From an uncultured Collinsella sp. (GTDB lineage Bacteria; Actinomycetota; Coriobacteriia; Coriobacteriales; Coriobacteriaceae): a stretch of DNA of 64,000 bases. The stretch is from assembly GCA_937923795.1 (NCBI GenBank), contig CALDWI010000012.1, positions 1 through 64,000 on the forward strand. The letters run 5' to 3'. This document shows positions 16,590 through 25,212 of this stretch, in pieces. The notes under the pieces were generated by a model. It searched no databases and had not been told where the DNA came from. It saw nothing but the letters and a program-made list of their open reading frames with translations. The position numbers and the translations under genes are program-made. Within the stretch, counting starts at the first letter, position 1, and each line of letters opens with the position of its first letter.

Positions 16590-19500
16590 ATGCTCATTCA
16601 CCGTATAGCCGCGCAGCTCTACACTGCCGAGGCGCTGCAGACCGTCGAGGTCGGACTCGATGCCGGCGAGGACGTGACGCTGGCCGTGTCGCAGTCGGGT
16701 CGCACGCTTATGGCGGCCGCCCAGTTTGCGCGCCGTCCGCGCCCGACGGTCTACATTGTGAGCGGCGAGGATGCGGCCGATCGCGCCGCGCGCAGCCTTG
16801 CCGCCTACGTGGGTCTGGCACACGTGTGCCGTTTTCCCGAGCGCAAGGACTATCCGTGGCGCGAGCAGGCGCCCGACGATGCTGTGGTTGCCCAGCGCTG
16901 CGAGGCCCTGGGACGCATCGTTCGCGGTGACAACTGCATCATGGTCGCCTCGGCCCGCGCGTTGCTGCGTTGCGTGCCGCCAGTCGAGAGCCGCTACTGG
17001 GAGTCCACGACCTTCGCGGTGGGCGAGGAGATTCCTTTTGACGAGGTGCCGCAGCGCCTGGTGGGCATGGGCTACACCAATGCCGGCGCCGCCGACGCGC
17101 CTGGTCTGTTCCGCGTGCACGGCGACACCGTCGAGGTGTTCCCCGCGCAGGAAAAAGCGCCCGTGCGCATCGAGTTCTTCGGCGACGAGATCGATCGCAT
17201 CCGTCGCATGGTGAGCTCAACGGGGCAGACCATCGGCAACGAGGACAGCATCGAGATCTTCCCCTGCCGTGAGCTGGCGCTTACCGACGAGGCCGTCCAC
17301 AACATGCATGTGGCGCTTTATCGCGCCAGCCAGGACGACAGCAAACTGGCAGCGCTGCTCGAGATGGTGGATGCGCGCATCGTCACGCCCGAGCTCGACC
17401 GCTTTTTGCCGGTGATGTACGGCCAGACCGTGAGCCCGCTGGCGCACGTGAGCGGCAAGGCGCTCGTGGTGCTGTCCGAGCCGCGCTCGCTGTTCGACGA
17501 TTGCCTGCGTGCCTACGAGGATATCGAGGCCCGTGCCGGCGAGGCGGGGGTCGACCGACTGGATGGCCTGTATGTACGTGCCCAGCAGCTCGATTTTGGT
17601 GCTCAGCAGCGCCTGAACTACGTAAGCCTCATCCGTGCCGGCGGTGCGGTTACGGCCGAGCTCAAGATTGAGCAGCCGGCCATTGCGGGCTCGGACAATC
17701 GCTTTATGACGCGCATCCAGGAGGTCGTGGGCAAGCGCTATGCCTGCGTGTTTGCCATTCCCGACCGTGGCGCGCGCGAGTCGATGGAGCTCACCTTTGG
17801 CGACGAGGGCATTACCTTTGAGGAGTCGCTGACCGCCGCGCCCGAAAACGCGGGTCTCATCGGCGACCGCGTGCGCGTGGCGGCGGCGGATTCTGCCGAT
17901 CGCGCCGCACGCCAGGAGGCCCATGCTTCGATCCGTGAGCGCAAGGCCGACGCGCTCAATGCCCGCTCTCTGGAGGCCGGTGCCGCCCAGGCCGCCGCCG
18001 GCGCCGCCGTGCCCACCATCTCGCGCGGACGCGTGACCTTTGTGGACGCCGCCCTGCCGCAGGGCGTGGTGGTGCCCGACGCCAACCTGGCCGTGTTCTC
18101 GATCGCCGACCTCAACGCCCGCATGGACGCCAACCGCGCGCGTAGCCGCCGCAGGGTGGACATTACGCAGATTACCTTCCCCTTTAAGCCGGGCGACTAC
18201 GTGGTGCACGCCACCCACGGCATCGCGCTCTTTAGCGAGATCGCGCGCCAGGAAGTGGGCGGCAAGGAGCGCGACTACTTTTTGCTGGAATACGCCGACG
18301 GCGACAAGCTCTACGTGCCGCTGGAGCAGGTCGACCGCATTACGCGCTATGTTGGTCCCGACGGCGACAAACCGCGCCTGACCAGGCTCAACACAGCCGA
18401 CTGGGCGCGCGCCACCAACAAGGCGCGCAAGAATGCCAAAAAGCTGGCGTTTGACCTGGTCGACCTGTATACGCGCCGCTCATCAATCGCGGGTATCGCC
18501 TGCCCGCCTGACACGCCCGAGCAGATCGAGATGGAGGAGAGCTTTCCTTACGACGAGACGCGCGACCAGCTGGAGGCCATCGCCGACATTAAGGCCGATA
18601 TGGAGGCGCCCAAGCCCATGGACCGCCTGCTGTGCGGCGACGTGGGTTTTGGCAAGACCGAGGTCGCCCTGCGCGCGGCGTTTAAGTGCGTGGACTCCGG
18701 CCGCCAGGTCATGGTGCTCTGCCCCACGACCATTCTTGCCCAGCAGCACTACGAGACGTTCTTTGAGCGCTTTGCCCCGTTTGGCCTTGAGGTCGAGGTG
18801 CTCAGCCGTTTCCGCACGCCGGCGCAGCAAAAGCGCGCGCTCAAGGCGTTTGCCGAGGGCACGATCGACGTGCTCATCGGCACGCACCGTCTGCTTTCGG
18901 CCGATGTGAACCCCAAGAACCTGGGCCTGGTGATCATCGACGAGGAGCAACGCTTTGGCGTGCAGCACAAGGAACAGCTCAAGAACCTGCGCGAGCAGAT
19001 TGACGTGCTCACGCTTTCGGCAACGCCGATTCCGCGAACTATGCAGATGGCCACGAGCGGCGTGCGCGACATGAGCCTGATCACCACACCGCCCACCGGG
19101 CGTCGTCCCGTGATCGTGCACGTGGGGGAGTACGACCCCGATGTGGTGAGTGCGGCGATTCGCCTGGAGGTGGGCCGCGGCGGCCAGGTGTACTACGTGT
19201 CCAACCGCGTCAAGACCATCGACGACGCCGTGGCGCGCGTGCACGAGGCCGCGCCCGAGGCGCGCGTGGGCGTGGCGCACGGCAAGATGAGCCCGCGCGA
19301 GGTCGAGGACGTGATGATCGAGTTCGCGACCAAGAAGATCGACGTGCTTATCGCCACGACCATCGTGGAGAGCGGCATCGACAACGCAACGGCCAACACG
19401 CTCATCATCGAGGATTCGCAGCGTCTGGGTCTGGCACAGCTCTACCAGCTCAAGGGCCGTGTGGGCCGTTCTGCCACGCAGGCATACGCGTACTTTATGT

Positions 19501-20222
19501 TCCCCGGCGAGCTGCCGCTCACCGAGGAGGCGACGGCGCGCCTGACCGCACTGTCCGAGTTCCAAGACCTGGGCAGCGGCATGCGCATTGCCATGCGCGA
19601 CCTGGAGATTCGCGGCGCCGGCTCGCTTATGGGGGCCGAGCAGCACGGCAACCTGTCGAGTGTGGGCTTTGACCTGTTTACGCAGATGCTGGGCCAGGCT
19701 GTGGCCGAGGCGCGCGGCGATGACGACGCCGGCGTGGAAGCGGCGAGCGTGGGTATTAATCTGCCGGCCGACTACTTCTTGTCCGAGGAGTACCTGCCGG
19801 CGGTGGACCAGCGCGTGCTCGTGTACCGCAAGCTCGCAGCGGCCGAGGACCTGGAGAGCATCGATGAGGTGCAGGAAGAGACCGAGGCCGCGCATGGCGA
19901 GCTGCCGTTGGCAGGACTCAACCTGTTCAATCGCGCACGAATCCGCATTCGCGGCGAGCGCCTGGGGCTCGAGAGCGTCACGCTCAGCGGCGGTCGCATC
20001 ACGTTTTTGGGCGTCGACGTGCCCAAGAAGGTGGCCTTTGAGCTAAAGACCCGCTATGGCGCGGTGAACTTCCCCAAGAGCCGCAAACTGTCGGTGCCCT
20101 ACAAGGCGGGCGCCGGCGCGGGCGGCGGCCTGGGTCGCGGTCTCGACGCCAACGACGGTACCGGCCCCGTGGCCGCGGCACTCATGCTGTTGCAGCAGTT
20201 GGGTGCCAGCGACGACGACTAA
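16590..20222 (+). CDS. mfd: Transcription-repair coupling factor Mfd
   Basis: 1210 aa. From the N-terminus: the degenerate UvrB-like region, the RNA polymerase interaction domain (KPGDYVVHATHGIALF and LEYADGDKLYVPLEQVDRI, about 535-590), and the RecG-like SF2 motor with Walker A GDVGFGKTEVALRAAF and IIDEEQRFGV. The translocation motif follows, then the C-terminal TRCF domain. Mfd displaces stalled RNA polymerase and recruits UvrA. GGAGGA sits 5 bases ahead of ATG 16590, which is why this start is preferred over an upstream in-frame GTG/TTG. An insertion rich in Ala (about 455-485) lies in the linker. The stop codon is followed directly by a half copy of the family A repeat. Confidence 0.97.
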   Translation: MLIHRIAAQLYTAEALQTVEVGLDAGEDVTLAVSQSGRTLMAAAQFARRPRPTVYIVSGEDAADRAARSLAAYVGLAHVCRFPERKDYPWREQAPDDAVVAQRCEALGRIVRGDNCIMVASARALLRCVPPVESRYWESTTFAVGEEIPFDEVPQRLVGMGYTNAGAADAPGLFRVHGDTVEVFPAQEKAPVRIEFFGDEIDRIRRMVSSTGQTIGNEDSIEIFPCRELALTDEAVHNMHVALYRASQDDSKLAALLEMVDARIVTPELDRFLPVMYGQTVSPLAHVSGKALVVLSEPRSLFDDCLRAYEDIEARAGEAGVDRLDGLYVRAQQLDFGAQQRLNYVSLIRAGGAVTAELKIEQPAIAGSDNRFMTRIQEVVGKRYACVFAIPDRGARESMELTFGDEGITFEESLTAAPENAGLIGDRVRVAAADSADRAARQEAHASIRERKADALNARSLEAGAAQAAAGAAVPTISRGRVTFVDAALPQGVVVPDANLAVFSIADLNARMDANRARSRRRVDITQITFPFKPGDYVVHATHGIALFSEIARQEVGGKERDYFLLEYADGDKLYVPLEQVDRITRYVGPDGDKPRLTRLNTADWARATNKARKNAKKLAFDLVDLYTRRSSIAGIACPPDTPEQIEMEESFPYDETRDQLEAIADIKADMEAPKPMDRLLCGDVGFGKTEVALRAAFKCVDSGRQVMVLCPTTILAQQHYETFFERFAPFGLEVEVLSRFRTPAQQKRALKAFAEGTIDVLIGTHRLLSADVNPKNLGLVIIDEEQRFGVQHKEQLKNLREQIDVLTLSATPIPRTMQMATSGVRDMSLITTPPTGRRPVIVHVGEYDPDVVSAAIRLEVGRGGQVYYVSNRVKTIDDAVARVHEAAPEARVGVAHGKMSPREVEDVMIEFATKKIDVLIATTIVESGIDNATANTLIIEDSQRLGLAQLYQLKGRVGRSATQAYAYFMFPGELPLTEEATARLTALSEFQDLGSGMRIAMRDLEIRGAGSLMGAEQHGNLSSVGFDLFTQMLGQAVAEARGDDDAGVEAASVGINLPADYFLSEEYLPAVDQRVLVYRKLAAAEDLESIDEVQEETEAAHGELPLAGLNLFNRARIRIRGERLGLESVTLSGGRITFLGVDVPKKVAFELKTRYGAVNFPKSRKLSVPYKAGAGAGGGLGRGLDANDGTGPVAAALMLLQQLGASDDD

Positions 20223-20223
20223 C

Positions 20224-20262
20224 GGGTCGACGCTGCAAACGCCCCATTTGGGCACTCTGGTT
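20224..20262 (+). repeat. Half copy of the family A element after mfd
   Basis: GTCGACGCTGCAAACGCCCC followed by GGCACTCTGGTTC matches the conserved 5' part of family A (TCGACGCTGC, arm, GGCAATCTGACGTTC). The inner hairpin and right arm are absent. Like the full copies, it starts just after a stop codon. Confidence 0.5.
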
Positions 20263-20278
20263 CCATCGAAAGGAAAGC

Positions 20279-21142
20279 ATGTTCGGATACATCTATAAGA
20301 AAGACGTCGCCATGATCGCGGTTGTCCTGTGTCTTTGTCTGGGCGTGGGCAGTTTCTTCGACTATCAGATTTCGAGCGCGCTGTTCAACATCGGCAGCAT
20401 GTACGGTCGCTTTGTCGAGGCGGCCGGCGAGCTGCCGTTCGAGCTGACGGCGAGCATCGCGGGCGTTATGCTCGTGCGCTCGGCACGCCCCGATTCCAGG
20501 GGGAGCAAATGGCTCGCTGCGCTGGGCGTTTTGATCAACGTGGGTCTGGTCGGCTACGAGATTATCGGATCGCTGCGCGTCGGCGGCAAGCTCATCGCGT
20601 TTCAGCTGGTGCTGACGTTTGTGCTGGTCATTGCGGTTAACGTTATTGCCTATCGCCTTACGCGCGACACCGCGCCCGACGAGCTCACGCGCTGGGCGTT
20701 GATGGTACTTGCCGTGTGGGTCGCTCAGGCCATTATCCTCAACGTGATCGTCAAGCCGCTGTGGTCGCGCCCGCGCATGCGCGTGATCGAGGTCACGCCG
20801 GGGCTCAATTTTCAGCCGTGGTGGGTGATCGGCAATCCCGACAAGTGGACCTATATCGCCGCCGGCGTGATCAAGGACGGGTTCAAGTCGTTCGCGAGCG
20901 GGCACACCGCGCATGCGGCGATCGGCCTTATGCTCGCCGGGCTTCCCGCGGCGGCCTTTAAGGAAAAGCCGTCGCGCCGCCGGGTGGTCTTTTGGATGGC
21001 GGCTGTGGTCGCGGCGTTCGTCGCCTTTGGTCGTATCGTGATCGGAGCTCACTTTTTGAGCGACGTGAGCTGCGGTTTTGCCCTGGTACTGGCACTTGAG
21101 TGCCTTGCCGCGCGCATTGCCTATCCCAACGGCGTACAATAG
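20279..21142 (+). CDS. PAP2-superfamily membrane phosphatase
   Basis: 287 aa with about six membrane helices. The phosphatase signature is split as usual: KPLWSRPRMR (159-168), FASGHTAHA with His209, and GRIVIGAHFLSDV with His258 and Asp262. The family removes phosphate from lipid pyrophosphates or phosphatidic acid at the membrane, in several bacteria recycling undecaprenyl pyrophosphate. GAAAGGAAAGC precedes the ATG. The gap to mfd is 56 bases. The exact substrate is not deducible. Confidence 0.88.
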   Translation: MFGYIYKKDVAMIAVVLCLCLGVGSFFDYQISSALFNIGSMYGRFVEAAGELPFELTASIAGVMLVRSARPDSRGSKWLAALGVLINVGLVGYEIIGSLRVGGKLIAFQLVLTFVLVIAVNVIAYRLTRDTAPDELTRWALMVLAVWVAQAIILNVIVKPLWSRPRMRVIEVTPGLNFQPWWVIGNPDKWTYIAAGVIKDGFKSFASGHTAHAAIGLMLAGLPAAAFKEKPSRRRVVFWMAAVVAAFVAFGRIVIGAHFLSDVSCGFALVLALECLAARIAYPNGVQ

Positions 21143-21187
21143 CTCCGTTTGAATCATCTGGCCGATACCCGGTAAGAGAGGATTGCC

Positions 21188-22213
21188 ATGCTCGCGTTTA
21201 ACAACGATTATTCCCACGGCGCACATCCGGCAGTGCTGCAGGCGCTCGTCGACACCAATATGGAGCCGCAGCCCGGCTACGGTACCGATGCGCACACCGA
21301 GCGTGCCAAGCAGCTTATCCGTGAGGCCTGTCAGGCCCCCGATGCCGACGTGTTTTTTCTGGTGGGCGGCACGCAGGCCAACGCGACGGTGATCGACATG
21401 CTGCTTGCGCCCTACGAGGGCGTCGTTGCTGCCGAGACTGGCCACGTCGCCTGCCACGAGGCGGGCGCCATCGAGTTTGGCGGCCACAAGGTGCTTACCA
21501 TCCCCGGCTACGAGGGCAAGATGCACGCCGAGGACCTCGAGAACTATATCCAGGTGTTCTACGAAAACGAGAGCTACGAGCACACGGTGTTCCCGGGCGC
21601 CGTGTACGTGAGTCTGTCGACCGAGTACGGCACGCTGTACTCCAAGGCCGAGCTCGCGGCGATTCATGCGGTATGCCAGAAGCGTGAGATTCCGCTGTTT
21701 GTGGACGGCGCCCGCCTGGCCTATGCGCTGGCGTCCGATGAGTGCGATATTACCCTGCCCGAGCTGGCACAGCTGTGTGATGTGTTCTACATCGGCGGCA
21801 CCAAGTGCGGCGCGCTCTGCGGCGAGGCTGTGGTGTTCTGCGGCATGCACGCTCCGGCGCATCCCATTCCGCGTATTAAGCAGCACGGTGCGTTGCTGGC
21901 CAAGGGCCGCCTGACGGGCGTGCAGTTTGAGGCGCTCTTTACCGACGGCCTGTATTTTGAGATTGGTCGCCAGGCGATCGAAACCGCGCAGGCGCTTCGT
22001 CGCGTGCTGCACGAGCGCGGTTACCAGTTCTTCTTGGAGACGCCCACAAACCAGCAGTTTGTGATTCTGCCCAACGAGGACATGGCCCGCATTCGCGAGC
22101 ATGCCTCGATTGAGTACTGGGAAAAGTACGACGAGACCCACACCGTGGTGCGCTTTTGCACTAGCTGGGCCACGACGCAGGAGGACATCGACGCGCTGGC
22201 GGCTGTCCTGTAG
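21188..22213 (+). CDS. Threonine aldolase-like PLP enzyme (beta-eliminating lyase family)
   Basis: 341 aa. It starts MLAFNNDYSHGAHPAVL and carries VGGTQANATVIDMLL, the Asp173 of FVDGARLAYA that holds the pyridine nitrogen, and Lys206 in YIGGTKCGAL for the Schiff base. These are the marks of the fold-type I threonine aldolase / beta-eliminating lyase group. The reaction is probably cleavage of L-threonine or L-allo-threonine to glycine and acetaldehyde, though other 3-hydroxy amino acids are possible. AAGAGAGGATTGCC lies upstream. A strong terminator follows. Confidence 0.85.
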   Translation: MLAFNNDYSHGAHPAVLQALVDTNMEPQPGYGTDAHTERAKQLIREACQAPDADVFFLVGGTQANATVIDMLLAPYEGVVAAETGHVACHEAGAIEFGGHKVLTIPGYEGKMHAEDLENYIQVFYENESYEHTVFPGAVYVSLSTEYGTLYSKAELAAIHAVCQKREIPLFVDGARLAYALASDECDITLPELAQLCDVFYIGGTKCGALCGEAVVFCGMHAPAHPIPRIKQHGALLAKGRLTGVQFEALFTDGLYFEIGRQAIETAQALRRVLHERGYQFFLETPTNQQFVILPNEDMARIREHASIEYWEKYDETHTVVRFCTSWATTQEDIDALAAVL

Positions 22214-22231
22214 CCTGATGTAATGACAAGG

Positions 22232-22275
22232 GGCCGCCCTGCGCCTGAGCTTGGCGCAGGGCGGCCTTTGCTTTT
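22232..22275 (+). terminator. Terminator after the threonine aldolase-like gene
   Basis: A perfect 14-bp stem (GGCCGCCCTGCGCC / GGCGCAGGGCGGCC) with a 7-base loop is followed by TTTGCTTTT. Confidence 0.9.
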
Positions 22276-22291
22276 GGGGGAGAAGGGTTGT

Positions 22292-22882
22292 ATGACCGAG
22301 ATGTCCGAGCCGACGATTCGCCTGGCGACGCCCGATGACGCGTCGGCGTTGCTTGCCATTTATGAGCCGTATGTGCGCCAGACGGCGATTACCTGCGAAT
22401 ATGAGGTGCCGAGCGTTGAGGAGTTCGCCGGGCGCATCGAGCGTACGCTCAGGCGCTATCCGTATTTGGTGATGGAGTTGGACGGGCGTCCGGTGGGCTA
22501 TGCCTATGCGAGCCCGCTTAACAGCCGCGAGGCATACGACTGGTCGGTCGAGACGTCGATCTACCTGGCGCGTGATGTGCGCCACGGCGGGCTGGGCCGC
22601 AAACTACATGACGCGCTCAAGCAGTGCCTGATCGCGATGGGCATCACCAACATGTGTGCCCTCATCGCCGTGCCGCACGACAAGGACGACGAGTACCTGA
22701 CGCACAACAGCCAGGACTTCCATGCCCATATGGGGTATCGCCTGGTGGGTGCCTTTGACCGCTGCGCCCAAAAGTTCGGCCGCTGGTACGACATGTGCTG
22801 GATGGAGTTGGTCCTAGCCGAGCGCGTCCCCAACCAACCCAAACCAACCTGGTTCCCCGACCTCCCCAAACCTACCATTTAG
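22292..22882 (+). CDS. GNAT-family N-acetyltransferase (phosphinothricin acetyltransferase-like)
   Basis: 196 aa. IRLATPDDASALLAIYEPYV, ETSIYLARDVRHGGLGRKL (acetyl-CoA binding loop) and FHAHMGYRLVGAFDRCAQKFGRWYD in pieces match the PAT-like GNAT branch, which acetylates small amines or amino-acid analogues. ATG 22292 is preceded by GGGGGAGAAGGG. The last residues (QPKPTWFPDLPKPTI) are low in complexity and the stop codon lies inside repeat C1, so the C-terminus appears to have been written by repeat sequence. The convergent GntR gene ends in the same repeat. Confidence 0.85.
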   Translation: MTEMSEPTIRLATPDDASALLAIYEPYVRQTAITCEYEVPSVEEFAGRIERTLRRYPYLVMELDGRPVGYAYASPLNSREAYDWSVETSIYLARDVRHGGLGRKLHDALKQCLIAMGITNMCALIAVPHDKDDEYLTHNSQDFHAHMGYRLVGAFDRCAQKFGRWYDMCWMELVLAERVPNQPKPTWFPDLPKPTI

Positions 22883-22906
22883 GGACAGGTTTATTTTGGC
22901 AGGTTA
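22866..22906. repeat. Family C repeat, copy 1, between convergent genes
   Basis: CCTACCATTTAGGGACAGGT followed by TTATTTTGGCAGGTT forms an imperfect inverted repeat. It contains the stop codon of the acetyltransferase gene (22880-22882) and that of the GntR gene on the other strand (22904-22906). The arrangement fits a bidirectional terminator. Other copies lie at 30364, 32499 and 40415. Confidence 0.7.
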
Positions 22907-23626
22907 GCCGATTGGCTCGGTGTATTTGGCGCGGTCGGTGCGTTGGATGCGCTTAGAGACATGGAGCGGTCGGCCGTCGGTGTCGTAGACGTAGTCGGTG
23001 ATCAGGATCAGCGCCTGCCCGCGCTCGACGTTGAGCAAAAACGCCTCGTTTTGCGAGGCATAGCACACCTCAAAGGTCTTATGTCCCTGTGCTGGCGCGC
23101 GATGGAATTCTTGGCGCAGCGTCGCGTAGAGCGAACCGTTGATATCGCGATCGATGAGCGTCTCGAAGCTTGGCGGCAGGTAGGTGGTCTCCAAGCACAG
23201 CGGCACGTCGTCCAGGTAGCGCAGGCGGACAAGTTTGACGAGCTTGCTGCCCACGGCGGCGTCAAAGAACTTAGCTATGCTGCCGGCCGCCTTGGCAAAG
23301 CCCGAGTCCACGGTGCGCGTGGTGGGCTTCATGCCCTGACCTTCGACCTGCTTGGTATAGCTCGAAAACACTAGGTTGTTCTCGTGGAGCGCGGGCGTGT
23401 CGGCCACAAAGGCGCCACGCCCGCGCTCGGTGCGCACCAGGCCCTCATCAACGAGCACCTTAAGGGCGTGGCGCACGGTGCTGCGCGACAGCCCCGATTC
23501 GTCCATGAGCTCCATCTCGGACGGCAGCTTGTCTCCGCGTGCGTAGATGCCGGCGGCGATGCGGTCGCGAAGCGTACCCGCCAAGCGCTCGTATTGGCTC
23601 AGTTTCTTTTTAGATGAAGCGTTCAT
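22904..23626 (-). CDS. GntR/UTRA-family regulator (GntR-1), divergent from the first SIS gene
   Basis: 240 aa. The N-terminal GntR winged helix (YERLAGTLRDRIAAGIYARG, LPSEMELMDESGLSRSTVRHAL) is followed by a UTRA ligand-binding domain (about 75-240; LVKLVRLRYLDDVPLCLETTYLP in parts). UTRA domains bind sugar phosphates or amines. It is transcribed away from the first SIS deglycase, across a 205-base control region carrying three copies of ACTTGTATGC, so it very likely controls that gene and itself. It is one of three GntR/UTRA genes in 13 kb, each linked to a SIS gene. Confidence 0.88.
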   Translation of the reverse strand: MNASSKKKLSQYERLAGTLRDRIAAGIYARGDKLPSEMELMDESGLSRSTVRHALKVLVDEGLVRTERGRGAFVADTPALHENNLVFSSYTKQVEGQGMKPTTRTVDSGFAKAAGSIAKFFDAAVGSKLVKLVRLRYLDDVPLCLETTYLPPSFETLIDRDINGSLYATLRQEFHRAPAQGHKTFEVCYASQNEAFLLNVERGQALILITDYVYDTDGRPLHVSKRIQRTDRAKYTEPIG

Positions 23627-23644
23627 GCGATCAGCCTATATCTA

Positions 23645-23793
23645 ACTTGTATGCTTATCTAAGCAAGCATGTATTCAACACAACAATAAAACCGCTGGTA
23701 TCGAGCTACCGAAAACCTTACCAGCAAAATTTCTAAGACAAATATAGCATACAACTAGTCGACATAACCAAAACATGTATGTAACTTGTATGC
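23645..23793 (+). promoter_or_regulatory. Candidate GntR-1 operators in the divergent control region
   Basis: ACTTGTATGC occurs at 23645-23654 and 23784-23793, and its reverse complement minus one mismatch (GCATACAACT) at 23747-23756. The related AACATGTATG lies at 23772-23781. The stretch is AT-rich, unlike its surroundings, and separates the divergent GntR-1 and SIS-1 genes. Direct repeats of this size in a divergent promoter are typical GntR operators; binding itself is inference. Confidence 0.55.
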
Positions 23794-23831
23794 CATCGAG
23801 AGCATCAAACGAGAAGAAAGGCTGATGCACG

Positions 23832-24824
23832 ATGACTACTCAGGAACAGGTTAAGGACGTCGTCTCCCAGGTTTTGGCTGACAAGGCAGACAAGGGCGGC
23901 ATCAAGCGCGTCGTGTGGATTGGCGCCGGCGGATCCAACGGCGGCAACTATCCTGCCCAGTACTTTATGGAGCACGAGGCCACGCAGGTCGTGAGCTCCA
24001 GCTACACCAGCAACGAGTTCGTGCACGCCACCCCGGCCTACGTCAACGAGAACACCCTGGCCGTCGTCGTGTCCATGCGCGGCACCAAGGAGACCATCGT
24101 TGCCGCCCAGGTCGCCAAGGACCACGGCGCCAGCACCATCGCCATCTATGTTGACGAGTCCGGCCTCACCGAGGTCTGCGACTACAAGATTCAGTACGAC
24201 AGCCTGGCCGTCGACGAGTCCTGCATGGGCCGCACCAACTCCGCCGTCGTGACCATGATCGCCATGGAGCTTACGCAGCAGACCGAGGGCTATGCCGAGT
24301 ACGAGACCGCTATGGCCGCCTTCGACTTGGTCGACCCCATCTATCGCAAGGCCGTCGAGTATACCCGTCCGCTCGCTGCCAAGTGGGCCGAGCAGAACGC
24401 CGACAAGCCCTGCATCAACGTCATGGCCCAGGGCCCGCTCTTTGGTGCCGCCTACGTCTTTAGCATCTGCAACGTGCAGGAGATGCTGCAGATCGACTCC
24501 TGCACCATCAACACCTGCGACTTCTTCCACGGCCCCTTCGAGATCCTGGACAAGCGCACCTCGCTGTTCCAGCTCATCAGCGTCGGCCGCAGCCGCTGCA
24601 ACGACGAGCGCGGCATCCGCTTCGTCAACCAGTACGGTGGCGAGCGCGTCTATCAGCTCGACGCCAAGGAGCTCGGCCTCAACGACATCAAGGACAGCGT
24701 GAGCGAGTACTTCAACCACCTGATCTTTGCCCCGATCCTCAACAACGTGTATATGCGCGCGCTCTCCGCCGTCACCCACAAGGACTACATGACGCGCCGC
24801 TACATGTGGAAGCTTGAGTATTAG
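23832..24824 (+). CDS. SIS-domain sugar-amine deglycase 1 (FrlB/FraB-like)
   Basis: 330 aa with two SIS domains (about 25-150 and 190-320). The first carries a sugar-phosphate loop (WIGAGGSNGGNY, VSMRGTKETI). The second carries EMLQIDSC...CDFFHGPFE, in which Glu217 and His233 are 16 residues apart, the spacing of the Glu/His pair proposed as general base and acid in Salmonella FraB and present in FrlB. The tail DYMTRRYMWKLEY resembles the FrlB end. Such enzymes split phosphorylated Amadori compounds into glucose-6-phosphate and an amine. It is divergent from GntR-1 and ends one base before a family A repeat. Position 230 is Asp where the two paralogues have Glu. Confidence 0.85.
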   Translation: MTTQEQVKDVVSQVLADKADKGGIKRVVWIGAGGSNGGNYPAQYFMEHEATQVVSSSYTSNEFVHATPAYVNENTLAVVVSMRGTKETIVAAQVAKDHGASTIAIYVDESGLTEVCDYKIQYDSLAVDESCMGRTNSAVVTMIAMELTQQTEGYAEYETAMAAFDLVDPIYRKAVEYTRPLAAKWAEQNADKPCINVMAQGPLFGAAYVFSICNVQEMLQIDSCTINTCDFFHGPFEILDKRTSLFQLISVGRSRCNDERGIRFVNQYGGERVYQLDAKELGLNDIKDSVSEYFNHLIFAPILNNVYMRALSAVTHKDYMTRRYMWKLEY

Positions 24825-24972
24825 TTACGCGGTTTTACCAAACCGCGTAACGGCTCGACGCTGCGCGGGCCGCATTTGGGCAATCTGACGTTCAACTTCA
24901 AGGGCGCGACCAGAAGGTCAGCGCCCTTTCGTTTCACGTCACCTTGCCTCAAATGCGGCCCGCTCGCTGACT
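24825..24972 (+). repeat. Family A three-stem element, copy 1
   Basis: It begins directly after the SIS-1 stop codon. Stem 1: TTACGCGGTTT/AAACCGCGTAA (24825-24850, loop TACC). Then the conserved TCGACGCTGC. Stem 2: GCGGGCCGCATTTG (24865-24878) pairs with CAAATGCGGCCCGC (24950-24963). Inside it, after conserved CAATCTGACGTTCAA, stem 3 AAGGGCGC/GCGCCCTT (24900-24928) encloses the constant hairpin GACCAGAAGGTC. The end is TCGCTGAC. Full copies occur at 33359 and 54475 with different but complementary stems. Confidence 0.85.
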
Positions 24973-25007
24973 TATGCTCAACCAGCGGCGCCTTAGACGT
25001 TGGGAAT

Positions 25008-25083
25008 GTTCCTTTTCTGCCGGCAGTTGGGGACAGTCCTAGTCGTTGGGGGGCGTTCTTGAATGACCAGTCATTTAAGTGCG
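25008..25083. repeat. Family D repeat, copy 1
   Basis: TTCCTTTTCTGCCGGCAG, TTGGGGACAGTCCTAG and GTTGGGGG-GCGTTCTTGAA match the stretch at 33534-33607, where the unit is partly duplicated. It follows family A copy 1, just as the second copy follows family A copy 2. No reading frame is supported. Confidence 0.6.
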
Positions 25084-25156
25084 TCCCCAATGACTACCCA
25101 ATGAGTATGTGGGGAGTAGATTTTTCCGCTCGCCGATTTGTGTCTTGAAAAATGTA

Positions 25157-25176
25157 TATAACGACTATAACGTAGT
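25157..25176 (+). promoter_or_regulatory. Candidate GntR-2 operator and promoter of the EamA gene
   Basis: TATAACGACTA at 25157-25167 matches the core TATAACGNCTW seen also at 26439-26449 and 32579-32589 (reverse strand there). A TATAAC -10-like box at 25165-25170 overlaps it. The rest of the gap 24825-25212 holds repeats A1 and D1. Confidence 0.5.
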
Positions 25177-25212
25177 ATGAAACATATTGGAAACAATACC
25201 GAGGAGGCTGCG

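Noticed and set aside
20219..22585. 788-codon open frame on the minus strand
   Set aside because: It spans the antisense of three well-supported genes (PAP2, threonine aldolase-like, acetyltransferase) and the terminator between them.
23627..23831. Replication origin or DnaA-box cluster in the AT-rich divergent region
   Set aside because: No TTATCCACA-like boxes; the repeated 10-mers fit GntR operators better.
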